In this document: positions 44,986 to 52,748 of the stretch, in pieces | How the letters are laid out: each line of letters starts with the position of its first letter | How positions within the stretch are numbered: the stretch's first letter is position 1 | Source: Tannerella serpentiformis | GTDB taxonomy: Bacteria > Bacteroidota > Bacteroidia > Bacteroidales > Tannerellaceae | Assembly: GCF_003033925.1 (NCBI RefSeq) | Contig: NZ_CP028365.1 | Span: 248,001 to 312,000, forward strand | Length of the DNA: 64,000 bases | Reading direction: 5' to 3' | The notes under the pieces: model-generated | The model's database searches: none | What the model was told of the DNA's origin: nothing | Seen by the model: the letters and a program-made list of their open reading frames with translations, nothing else | Made by a program: the position numbers and the translations under genes

Positions 44986-45612
44986 TTAATCCAGCACCAC
45001 GGGCCGCTCAGGGTGACGGCGCAGCTCGTCGACCATACGGATATTCTCCGGCAGGGTGCGGTCGAGCGAGAGCGGCGGCAGGTTGTCGAGGGCGAAAAAA
45101 CGCTGGTCGAGGATGTCGAACGTGCCGGCCAGCTCGCCGCCCGTGACGGTGCAGAGGATGAACATTTTGTAGACGTAGAGCGGCGAGGCGGGGTAGTCGT
45201 GGCAACGCTTGTCGAGCACGGCCAGGAGGCGCTCGACGCGCACGTCGAGGCCCGTCTCCTCTTTCGTCTCCTTGACGGCCACCTCCGAGGGGGTGTAGCC
45301 CACGTCGGACCATCCGCCGGGCATGGCCCAGCGTCCGTCGGCCTTTTCGCGCACGAGGAGGATCTCGTCGCGGTCGTTGAAGATGGCAGCGCGGATGTCG
45401 ACTTTAGGGGTGACGTACTCCTTCATGGGGTGGTAGCAGGCGGCGATCTCCTCGTCCGGGAGGCCGCTGACGATGGACGTGATGCGGTCGCTGAGGCGGA
45501 GCAGCTCCTGGCAGCGGTCGGTCTCGTAATCACTCACGGAGTACGAGAGTCCGGTCTGCGCCAGAGCGCGCATGCGCTGTGCGATGGTGATGAGTGCTTT
45601 GGCTTTTTCCAT
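44986..45612 (-). CDS. NUDIX hydrolase with N-terminal Nudix_N helical domain
   Basis: The 208-residue protein has an N-terminal helical part (about 1-60, LRLSDRITSIVSGLPDEEI) typical of the YjhB-like NUDIX group and then the Nudix box GGWSDVGYTPSEVAVKETKEETGLDV (about 108-133), with lysine in place of the usual arginine in REUXEE. Substrates in this group are nucleotide sugars or ADP-ribose; the exact one is unknown. The start at 45612 (MEKAKALITI) begins the conserved domain. It follows gapA by about 105 bp and its stop lies next to array A9. Confidence 0.88.
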   Translation of the reverse strand: MEKAKALITIAQRMRALAQTGLSYSVSDYETDRCQELLRLSDRITSIVSGLPDEEIAACYHPMKEYVTPKVDIRAAIFNDRDEILLVREKADGRWAMPGGWSDVGYTPSEVAVKETKEETGLDVRVERLLAVLDKRCHDYPASPLYVYKMFILCTVTGGELAGTFDILDQRFFALDNLPPLSLDRTLPENIRMVDELRRHPERPVVLD

Positions 45613-45717
45613 AGGGAATAAAGATCGAGGCGCCCCCCTCATTGCTGAGAGTGACGCCCCGAAGAGAAATACCATTAAAAAATAACAATCCGGAGAATGT
45701 ACCTCCAAATGATGCGT

Positions 45718-46740
<1,023 letters not shown>

Positions 46741-46786
46741 TTAAAGGGTTGATGATTGTGTGATGATTGTATATGTTGCTCGAGCG

Positions 46787-46870
46787 CTAACAGCCACAGG
46801 GCGTTGCGCAAGATGTGAGCCATGCGGTGAGGAGGGCTGCGGTACAGAGGATGGTGATGATACGCCTCAT
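46787..46870 (-). CDS. 27-residue lipoprotein
   Basis: The minus strand encodes MRRIITILCTAALL, then a hydrophobic stretch ending in LTSC (lipobox, cysteine 21) and only six further residues (ATPCGC). An AAAGAGAAAGA stretch directly precedes the ATG. This is the layout of a tiny acylated peptide such as an entericidin-like or other miniature lipoprotein. It lies between the phage-holin group and gapA. Being short, it could be chance, but the signal peptide is convincing. Confidence 0.55.
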   Translation of the reverse strand: MRRIITILCTAALLTAWLTSCATPCGC

Positions 46871-46929
46871 TCTTTCTCTTTAGGGGGGGATCGCCTCAGT
46901 AGGAGTTTACCGGCTACCGGGGCGGGGTG

Positions 46930-47370
46930 TCACTTTTTCTTTTTTCGGGTGAAGGCACCACCGATAATCCGCTTGACGCGCTTGATGCTCCAAGTGATAA
47001 GAAGGGGTTGTGCCACCTCCCATGCTAGCGGCATCCACCCGGCGCCAATTGAGACCATCTTGGGCACCTTGAGCAAGGTCGATAGTCCCATGGGAAGCCC
47101 AGGGATGGCGGGTGCTGCGGCTGGACGTTTGGCAAACGATTGCGGACGCGGTCGCTGTTGCGTGGTGGATTCAGTCTTCTCTGCTTTCGGTGTACCGGTG
47201 CTGGAGAGCAGTGCGGATACGCCGGAGAGCAGCAGACTGCCCGCATTGTCTTGGAGATACCGGGCGTGCACTGCGAGTCGCTCTTCTTGCTTTTTGCAGA
47301 GCGCTTCTAACTCGCGTTTCTCAGCCTGCAGTTTGTTCAGCGGAGTTTGTGGCAGGGTGGTCGTTGTCAT
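46930..47370 (-). CDS. Coiled-coil protein with basic tail, unknown function
   Basis: From the ATG at 47370 the product has 146 residues: a coiled coil (about 9-45, LNKLQAEKRELEALCKKQEERLAVHARYL), a Gln/Pro/Ala-rich linker, a hydrophobic helix (WMPLAWEVAQPLLITWSI) and a very basic end (FTRKKKK). It overlaps the holin-III-like gene by about 50 bases, as is common for this three-gene group in Bacteroidota. I do not recognise a domain. Confidence 0.65.
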   Translation of the reverse strand: MTTTTLPQTPLNKLQAEKRELEALCKKQEERLAVHARYLQDNAGSLLLSGVSALLSSTGTPKAEKTESTTQQRPRPQSFAKRPAAAPAIPGLPMGLSTLLKVPKMVSIGAGWMPLAWEVAQPLLITWSIKRVKRIIGGAFTRKKKK

Positions 47371-47752
47371 GAGGTGCGTTTGTAACGGGTGGAGTGTCTT
47401 CGTCGTCTTCGTCATTCATCAACATATCGAGTATAGCATTGAGGATCAGCCTCCGAATTTTAGTCTTGAAGGCTACTACACCTCCGACGAGCATGACATA
47501 GAGAATGGCGACGATGGAGAATCCGACGCCGGTGGAGTGTAACCATTCGCTCAGAAAGAATCCGAGCGCCAGGAAGAGGAAAAGGGTTAGGAAGAAAGCG
47601 AGGGTGAGTAATATTAAGCTGTATGAGAGGACGGAAAACACTTTCCCCGCCTTCTCATACGCCCCCAGTTTCAAAAGCTCAAGTCGGAGCTCTCCGTACC
47701 GGGTCAAATCCTTCTTAATCTCCTGGAAGAATTGCTCCGAATCGCGCTTCAT
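47321..47752 (-). CDS. Phage-holin superfamily III-like membrane protein
   Basis: The 143 residues start with FFQEIKKDLTRYGELRLELLKLGAYEKAGK, the usual N-terminus of the Bacteroidota holin-III/DUF1469 family, followed by two membrane helices (about 40-65 and 72-95) and an acidic tail (MLMNDEDDEDT). The family name does not imply phage origin; these genes form stress-related chromosomal operons with YtxH proteins. It lies six bases after the YtxH gene. Confidence 0.82.
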   Translation of the reverse strand: MKRDSEQFFQEIKKDLTRYGELRLELLKLGAYEKAGKVFSVLSYSLILLTLAFFLTLFLFLALGFFLSEWLHSTGVGFSIVAILYVMLVGGVVAFKTKIRRLILNAILDMLMNDEDDEDTPPVTNAPHDNDHPATNSAEQTAG

Positions 47753-47758
47753 AAACTG

Positions 47759-47998
47759 TTACACGAGTTCGGCATCTTCAGCGGCGCTTTCCACCTCGTC
47801 GATAATCGGAGCTACGCGGCCTTCCTTGTATTTCGAGATGGCCATGTTTACGGTGCTCTTCACCTTTCCGACTACGTCGTTAAGTTCGTCGATGAGCTGT
47901 TCGCGCTTATCTGTTGCGGCTAAATAGCCAATGGCGGCTCCAACTGCCCCGCCGATTAGAAGTCCCAGTAAGAACTTGGAGTCTACATTATTCTTCAT
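47759..47998 (-). CDS. YtxH-domain protein
   Basis: This 79-residue protein begins with FLLGLLIGGAVGAAIGYLAATDKREQLIDEL, the glycine-rich membrane helix and amphipathic helix typical of YtxH (general-stress) proteins. It is the first gene of a three-gene group and has a -7 box about 37 bp upstream. Confidence 0.85.
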   Translation of the reverse strand: MKNNVDSKFLLGLLIGGAVGAAIGYLAATDKREQLIDELNDVVGKVKSTVNMAISKYKEGRVAPIIDEVESAAEDAELV

Positions 47999-48034
47999 AT
48001 TGACCTACAATTAAAAATCCGTTAGTGTTTTCGG

Positions 48035-48042
48035 CAAACGTA
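48035..48042 (-). promoter_or_regulatory. -7 box (TACGTTTG) for the YtxH group
   Basis: The minus-strand match to TAnnTTTG lies 37 bp before the YtxH ATG. Confidence 0.68.
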
Positions 48043-48091
48043 CGCATTCGGGAGAATAAGATTCTGCCAAATAGAGGGCTTTTAATGATCT

Positions 48092-48952
48092 TTACCATTC
48101 CCTCGCAGCCACCACTACAGCCCATTCGTTACGGGATGAATAGAGGCTTGATGTCATCCGTTGCGAGCGGCATTCCTGCGCTATGGTAGACACATCCGAC
48201 TCATAGAATCCACTCAAATAGAGACGTCCGCCCGAGCGAAGCGCAGACACGTAATGCGAAATATCGCGCAGAAGGATATTCCGATTGATATTGGCGAAGA
48301 TGTAATCAAACGTACCGCAGGCTGCTATCTGCTCGGCACCGCAGTGGAGAACATGAATGTCGGGCGTATTGTTCAGCCGACAGTTCTCGATGGCGTTGCG
48401 ATAGGCCCACTCGTCATTGTCGATGGCTACGACACGGTGCGCGCCCTTCTGTGCGGCCAAGATGGCCAGCACGGCGGTACCGCAGCCCATGTCGAGTACC
48501 TCCCGACCGTGCAGGTCGAGCGGCAATATGGCTCGGACCATCTGCTCTGTCGTAGCGTGATTACCCGTACCAAAGGCCATACGCGGATCGATGACGATCG
48601 TGTGCGCAAAACCCTCTTCCGGCTGATGGAAGGAGGCACGGATGAGGCATTCGTGACCGATGCGCACGGGCTGGAAATAGTTCTTCTCCCACTCCTCGTT
48701 CCAGTCACGATCGGGAACGGACGTGTGCGTGTAGCGGATTACGATATCCGACAGGGGAAAGTCGGCGAGCAGCTGTGCGAGCGACTCGGGATGATAATCC
48801 GCCACAGGGACGTAGGCGTTCAGTCCGTCGGTGTCGGGAGCGAAGCTATCGAAACCGATCGCGCCCAGCTCAGCGGCCAAGACGTCGTTGATCGTGTCCG
48901 CATCCATCGTTGCGGGATGGTCGTAGGTGAATCGAAACTCGTAGTATTCCAT
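48092..48952 (-). CDS. prmA: Ribosomal protein L11 methyltransferase
   Basis: PrmA methylates ribosomal protein L11. The 286 residues carry IDPRMAFGTGNHATTEQMV, the SAM-binding VLDMGCGTAVLAILAAQKGA and FANINRNILL (the NPPF-like region). The ATG at 48952 (MEYYEFRF) is chosen over a TTG at 48970 that overlaps the dnaJ stop. It follows dnaJ by 14 bases and is probably part of the grpE-dnaJ operon. Confidence 0.92.
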   Translation of the reverse strand: MEYYEFRFTYDHPATMDADTINDVLAAELGAIGFDSFAPDTDGLNAYVPVADYHPESLAQLLADFPLSDIVIRYTHTSVPDRDWNEEWEKNYFQPVRIGHECLIRASFHQPEEGFAHTIVIDPRMAFGTGNHATTEQMVRAILPLDLHGREVLDMGCGTAVLAILAAQKGAHRVVAIDNDEWAYRNAIENCRLNNTPDIHVLHCGAEQIAACGTFDYIFANINRNILLRDISHYVSALRSGGRLYLSGFYESDVSTIAQECRSQRMTSSLYSSRNEWAVVVAAREW

Positions 48953-48966
48953 CGGTGTGCAGGGGG

Positions 48967-50130
48967 TCAATCCTCAAAGTCTCTCAACGAGCGGAAGGCA
49001 CGTTCACGGGCCGAAGCATCGGGCGTAAAGTTGGCTGAGGCCACGAGACTCTCGATCTTCTTGCGTTCCTCGGCGGTCAGCTTCTCGGGGACGTAAACCT
49101 TGATATTGATCAGCAAGTCGCCCGTACCGTAACTGTTGACCGAAGGCAGACCTTTGTTGCGCAGGCGAAGCACCTTACCCGACTGTGTGCCCGGCTCAAT
49201 CTTCACCTTCACGCGACCGTCGACCGTCGGGATCTCGACCGACGCACCCAGAGCGGCTTGCGGGAAAGAGAGCAGGAGGTTATAAATAAGATCGTTCTCG
49301 TCACGGAGCAGTTCCGGGTGACGTTCCTCCTCGACGAGGATCAGCAGGTCGCCATTGATACCGCCACGACGCGCCGCGTTACCCTTCCCCTCCATCGACA
49401 GCTGCATGCCTTCGCTCACACCTGCGGGGATATGGAGTGTGATCACCTCTTCAGCACGCACGACGCCCTCGCCATTACACTCGGCGCATTTGCGTGTGAT
49501 CGTCTCGCCCGATCCGCCGCACGTGGGGCAGGTGGACTGCGTCTGCATTTGGCCAAAGATGGAGTTGGCCACGCGCGTCACGTAACCGCTGCCATGGCAG
49601 GTGGGGCACTTCTCGACGGCCTTCTCGTCCTCTGCCCCACTGCCGTGACAGTGTGTGCAGGGCACGTATTTCTTGACCTTGATCTTCTTCTCCACGCCCG
49701 TAGCGATCTCCTTGAGCGTGAGTTTCACCTTCACACGCAGGTCGGAGCCACGCTGCACGACACGTCGGCCACCGCCGGCGTTGCCGAAGCCGCTAAAGCC
49801 TCCGAACCCAGAGAAATGTCCGCCGAAGAGGTCGCCGAACTGCGAGAAGATGTCTTCCATCGACATACCGCCGCCGAATCCACCCGCACCGCCGTCGGCT
49901 GCACCGCTCATTCCGGCATGTCCGAAACGGTCATAACGGGCGCGTTTCTCGTCGTTGCTCAGCACGTCGTAAGCCTCAGCGGCTTCTTTGAACTTCTCCT
50001 CCGCCTCCTTATCGCCCGGGTTACGATCCGGGTGATACTGGATGGCCTTTTGCCTGTAAGCCTTCTTTATCTCGTCTGCTGAAGCGTTTTTCGCCACGCC
50101 CAGCACTTCGTAATAGTCTCTTTTTTCCAC
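48967..50130 (-). CDS. dnaJ: Chaperone DnaJ
   Basis: The 387-residue co-chaperone has the J domain (1-70, with HPDR at about 32-35), a Gly/Phe-rich region (about 75-120), four CxxCxGxG zinc repeats ([32 protein letters not shown]; about 155-225) and the C-terminal substrate-binding part. It is full length and type I. It lies 35 bp after grpE. Confidence 0.97.
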   Translation of the reverse strand: MEKRDYYEVLGVAKNASADEIKKAYRQKAIQYHPDRNPGDKEAEEKFKEAAEAYDVLSNDEKRARYDRFGHAGMSGAADGGAGGFGGGMSMEDIFSQFGDLFGGHFSGFGGFSGFGNAGGGRRVVQRGSDLRVKVKLTLKEIATGVEKKIKVKKYVPCTHCHGSGAEDEKAVEKCPTCHGSGYVTRVANSIFGQMQTQSTCPTCGGSGETITRKCAECNGEGVVRAEEVITLHIPAGVSEGMQLSMEGKGNAARRGGINGDLLILVEEERHPELLRDENDLIYNLLLSFPQAALGASVEIPTVDGRVKVKIEPGTQSGKVLRLRNKGLPSVNSYGTGDLLINIKVYVPEKLTAEERKKIESLVASANFTPDASARERAFRSLRDFED

Positions 50131-50165
50131 AGTCTTCTATTCCTCTTAGTTGATATTGGAGAGAA

Positions 50166-50765
50166 TCATTCACCGACGACCACCTTAGCGTGGCGGATCA
50201 CCTTATCGTTCAACACGTATCCCGTCTGCACACAATCGATCACGCGCCCCCTCTGCGCCTCGTCTGGGGCGGGGATCATGGCGACGGCCTCAAACATCTC
50301 CGTGCCGAAGGGTTGCCCGACGGCCTCGATGGGCTTCACGCCCTGCCGACCGAGGTAGTCCATGAATTTGCTATAGATCAGCTCCACGCCCTCAGCCACA
50401 GCCTTCGGGTCGGTCGCCTTTTTCATCGTATCGAGTGCCCGTTCGAAATCGTCGATCACGGGTAGTAAGCCGATCAGTGCACCCTCACCGCCGCTCTTGA
50501 TCAGATCAGACTTTTCGCGTAGGGTACGCTTGCGATAGTTGTCAAACTCGGCGCGCAGTCTGAGGTAAGAGTCGTTCAGCTCGTTGTATTTGGCTTCCCA
50601 GTCGGTCGTGGCTTCACCTCCATCTGGCGTTGCTGCAGTGTCTGTCAAATCGTCAGCTATAACGTTTTCGGCTGACGTGTTTTCTGTTTCACTCTGCACT
50701 TTTGTCGCCTCTGTGCCTTCTTCGTTCTCTTGATTATTGGCCGTCATTGGCTCGTTTCTATCCAT
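50166..50765 (-). CDS. grpE: Nucleotide exchange factor GrpE
   Basis: GrpE releases ADP from DnaK. The 199 residues have an acidic, disordered N-terminus (about 1-55), a coiled coil (LNDSYLRLRAEFDNYRKRTLREK) and the C-terminal beta domain (FGTEMFEAVAMIPAPDEAQRGRVIDCVQTGYVLNDKVIRHAKVVVGE). A near -7 box (CATATTTG at about 50815-50822, minus) lies about 50 bp upstream. No CIRCE element is visible. Confidence 0.95.
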   Translation of the reverse strand: MDRNEPMTANNQENEEGTEATKVQSETENTSAENVIADDLTDTAATPDGGEATTDWEAKYNELNDSYLRLRAEFDNYRKRTLREKSDLIKSGGEGALIGLLPVIDDFERALDTMKKATDPKAVAEGVELIYSKFMDYLGRQGVKPIEAVGQPFGTEMFEAVAMIPAPDEAQRGRVIDCVQTGYVLNDKVIRHAKVVVGE

Positions 50766-51007
50766 ATGATACTATATTTTGATTGTTCCTATTCTTATAT
50801 GTGTCCCCTCCTTAGCAAATATGCTGCCAGAAGTTGGCCCAGATTCTCCTTGGGATAGCTGCATGGTGATAATAGATGATCCAAGGCCGGAAATTGGCTA
50901 TCACAGCCCTAGCCGCCGCCAGGGCAACTGCATCAATACCGCACCAGCCTTCAGGCTTTTCGCCGACCTGTGGAGATCCCACCCCCACGCGTGATCTTCC
51001 TTTCCGT
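50766..51007. other. Gap upstream of grpE without a gene
   Basis: Apart from the likely grpE promoter region I see nothing coding here. The frames on both strands lack ribosome sites and protein-like composition. The segment ends at the start of the MITE-like element around array A10. Confidence 0.55.
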
Positions 51008-51602
51008 AACGTGAGTTCGACGAGGGAATGGGGGGCCTAATCCATAGAGATGGCCTTTGATAGCGCGCTGCAGCGGTCATAGTGCTTTTGGAAATGCTTG
51101 CAACACTGTTGCAAGTCTCACGAAAAACTTTCAGGCGTTTGCAACACCGTTGCAAGTCTCACGAAAAACTTTCTGGCGTTTGCAACACCGTTGCAAGTCC
51201 CACGAAAAACTTTTCGGCGTTTGCAACACCGTTGCAAGTCTCACGAAAAACTTTCTGGCGTTTGCAACACTGTTGCAAGTCCTACGAAAAACTTTTTGGT
51301 GTTTGCGGGAGTCCCGCAAGTCTCTCGAGAAACTTTTTGGTGTTTGCGGGAGCCCCGCAAGTGCCTCGGAAAACTTTTTGGCGTTTGCGGGAGTCCCGCA
51401 AGCCCCACGGGAAATGCTTTGGCGTTTGCGGGAGTCCCGCAAGTCTCTCGAGAAACTTTTTGGCGTTTGCGGGAGCCCCGCAAGTGCCTCGGAAAACTTT
51501 TTGGCGTTTGCGGGAGTGTTGCAAGCATTTCCAAAAACGTTTTGGCCATGGCGTGGCTTCCGTAGAAACTGCTGACTCTATTCTTACGCCGAACCCCACG
51601 TT
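51008..51602. mobile_element. MITE-like shell enclosing array A10
   Basis: The left 90 nt (51008-51097) match the terminal element of the A4 shell (19008-19097, opposite strand) at 73 of 90 positions without gaps. The right flank carries inverted remnants: GCATTTCCAAAA at 51525 (complement of TTTTGGAAATGC at 51086) and CGAACcCcACGTT at 51590 (compare the complement of the outer AACGTGAGTTCG). No protein is encoded. The right end is eroded. Confidence 0.58.
51098..51524. repeat. Array A10: 11 units of exactly 41 bp with a coordinated core switch
   Basis: Cores start every 41 bp from 51098 to 51508. The first five are TTGCAAC-n3-GTTGCAA, the next five are TTGCGGG-n3-CCCGCAA, and the eleventh is a hybrid TTGCGGGagtGTTGCAA. 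The scaffold GTCTCACGAAAAACTTTCTGG (with variants) is shared by both types. ACTTTTTGGCG is shared with A7, and TTTGGCGTTTGCG with A9. Confidence 0.95.
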
Positions 51603-51696
51603 TCGTAGATGAACAGAAGGCTCGGGAAGGTGCCGTTTTGATGCGGTCGCCCTGCCAGAGGCCGCTCGCAAGGCGGGGCGAAATCAAAACTGCTTC

Positions 51697-51704
51697 TATA
51701 TTTG
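51697..51704 (+). promoter_or_regulatory. -7 box (TATATTTG) for tRNA-Arg
   Basis: The TAnnTTTG match lies 24 bp before the tRNA gene. Confidence 0.72.
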
Positions 51705-51727
51705 CCGCCGCAAAAAGAAAAAACGAC

Positions 51728-51804
51728 GGTTCCGTAGCTCAGTTGGATAGAGCAACAGCCTTCTAAGCTGTGGGTCGTGCGTTCGAGTCGCACCGGAATC
51801 ACCA
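51728..51804 (+). tRNA. tRNA-Arg, anticodon TCT
   Basis: A full cloverleaf: acceptor GGTTCCG/CGGAATC (one wobble), D-arm GCTCAGTTGGATAGAGC, anticodon stem ACAGC/GCTGT with loop CTTCTAA (anticodon TCT, reading AGA), T-arm GTGCG/CGCAC with loop TTCGAGT, discriminator A and an encoded CCA. Confidence 0.96.
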
Positions 51805-51811
51805 ACCTTCA

Positions 51812-51997
51812 TCATTCATTACAAGCCCTTGCGCCTTCTGTTTTTAGATCCAGCGCAGGGGTTTGTTCTTTATCTGTAGGAGTGTTTCCATCCCACCAGA
51901 CACCATACTCGAAAGCCCTTCTGAGCCCCAAAATCAATGATTCCAGCATTTCGGATGCCAGTCGAAGTGCTTCGATGCACACCGCGAGGGATACCAT
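51812..51997 (-). CDS. Possible small protein or gene remnant next to tRNA-Arg
   Basis: From an ATG at 51997 the minus strand encodes 61 residues, starting MVSLAVCIEALRLASEMLESL and continuing with YGVWWDGNTPTDKE. The composition is protein-like and unlike the shadows of neighbouring genes. It lies eight bases from the tRNA 3-prime end, where integrated elements often leave remnants. I do not recognise it, and it has no clear promoter. Confidence 0.35.
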   Translation of the reverse strand: MVSLAVCIEALRLASEMLESLILGLRRAFEYGVWWDGNTPTDKEQTPALDLKTEGARACNE

Positions 51998-52023
51998 CCG
52001 TGTTCCGGATTCTCCACGATTGC

Positions 52024-52686
52024 TCACCAATCGATGGGCGACTCGCCGAGGGCTACTAAATAGTCGTTGGCGCGACTGAAATGGCGGTTGCCAAAGAAGC
52101 CGCGATGGGCCGACAGCGGCGAAGGGTGGGGCGAGGCGAGGACGAGGTTGCGCGAGGTATCGATCGAGGCGCCCTTCTTCTGTGCATACGCTCCCCAAAG
52201 CATGTATACGAGGTGCTGTCGCTCGGCGTTGAGGCAACGGATGGCGGCGTCGGTAAACGTCTCCCAACCATGCCCCTGATGCGATCCGGCACGGTGCGCG
52301 CGGACGGTCAGGGTGGCGTTGAGCAGCAGCACGCCCTGATCGGCCCAACGCGTGAGGTCGCCGCTCGTGGGGCGCGGTCGGCCGAGGTCGTCGGTGATCT
52401 CTTTGAAGATGTTTTGAAGCGAGGGGGGAAAGGGCGTGCCGTCCTGCACCGAGAAGCAGAGCCCGTGCGCCTGGCCGGGCTCGTGGTAGGGGTCTTGACC
52501 GATGATGACCACCTTGACGCGGTCGAAGGGACAGTGCGCAAAGGCGTTGAAGATGTTCGGCCCAGAGGGATAGACCGTCGCTTGGCGGTACTCCTGACGC
52601 ACGAAATCGGTCAGTTTCACGAAATAGTCTTTCTCAAATTCGCCGGCCAGACGTGTCTTCCAGCTCGGCTCCATTTTTACGTCCAT
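52024..52686 (-). CDS. ung: Uracil-DNA glycosylase, family 1
   Basis: Ung removes uracil from DNA. The 220 residues contain the catalytic GQDPYHEPGQAHGL (about 62-75), LLLNATLTVR and the HPSPLSAHRGFFGNRHF block. An ATG four codons further in is an equally good start. It lies 62 bp after the histidine-kinase gene on the same strand and may share its transcript. Confidence 0.96.
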   Translation of the reverse strand: MDVKMEPSWKTRLAGEFEKDYFVKLTDFVRQEYRQATVYPSGPNIFNAFAHCPFDRVKVVIIGQDPYHEPGQAHGLCFSVQDGTPFPPSLQNIFKEITDDLGRPRPTSGDLTRWADQGVLLLNATLTVRAHRAGSHQGHGWETFTDAAIRCLNAERQHLVYMLWGAYAQKKGASIDTSRNLVLASPHPSPLSAHRGFFGNRHFSRANDYLVALGESPIDW

Positions 52687-52748
52687 GTTGTTGGGTTGTT
52701 AGGGTAGTTATAAGTAGTAGGGAGTAGTTCGGGTGCTTTGTTTTCTCC

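Noticed and set aside
44344-45621. 425-codon plus-strand frame across array A9 and the NUDIX gene
   Set aside because: It is antisense to rlmN and NUDIX, which have clear motifs, and its middle is repeat DNA.
46760-47542. 260-codon plus-strand frame near gapA
   Set aside because: It is antisense to the coiled-coil and holin-III-like genes, and its composition is not protein-like.
47321-47752. Prophage because of the holin-like gene
   Set aside because: No other phage gene is present. Holin-III-like and YtxH genes form a common chromosomal group in Bacteroidota.
51057-51612. Three overlapping plus-strand frames in array A10
   Set aside because: All three frames are open because the 41-bp unit lacks stops in that direction. 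None has a promoter, ribosome site or signal.
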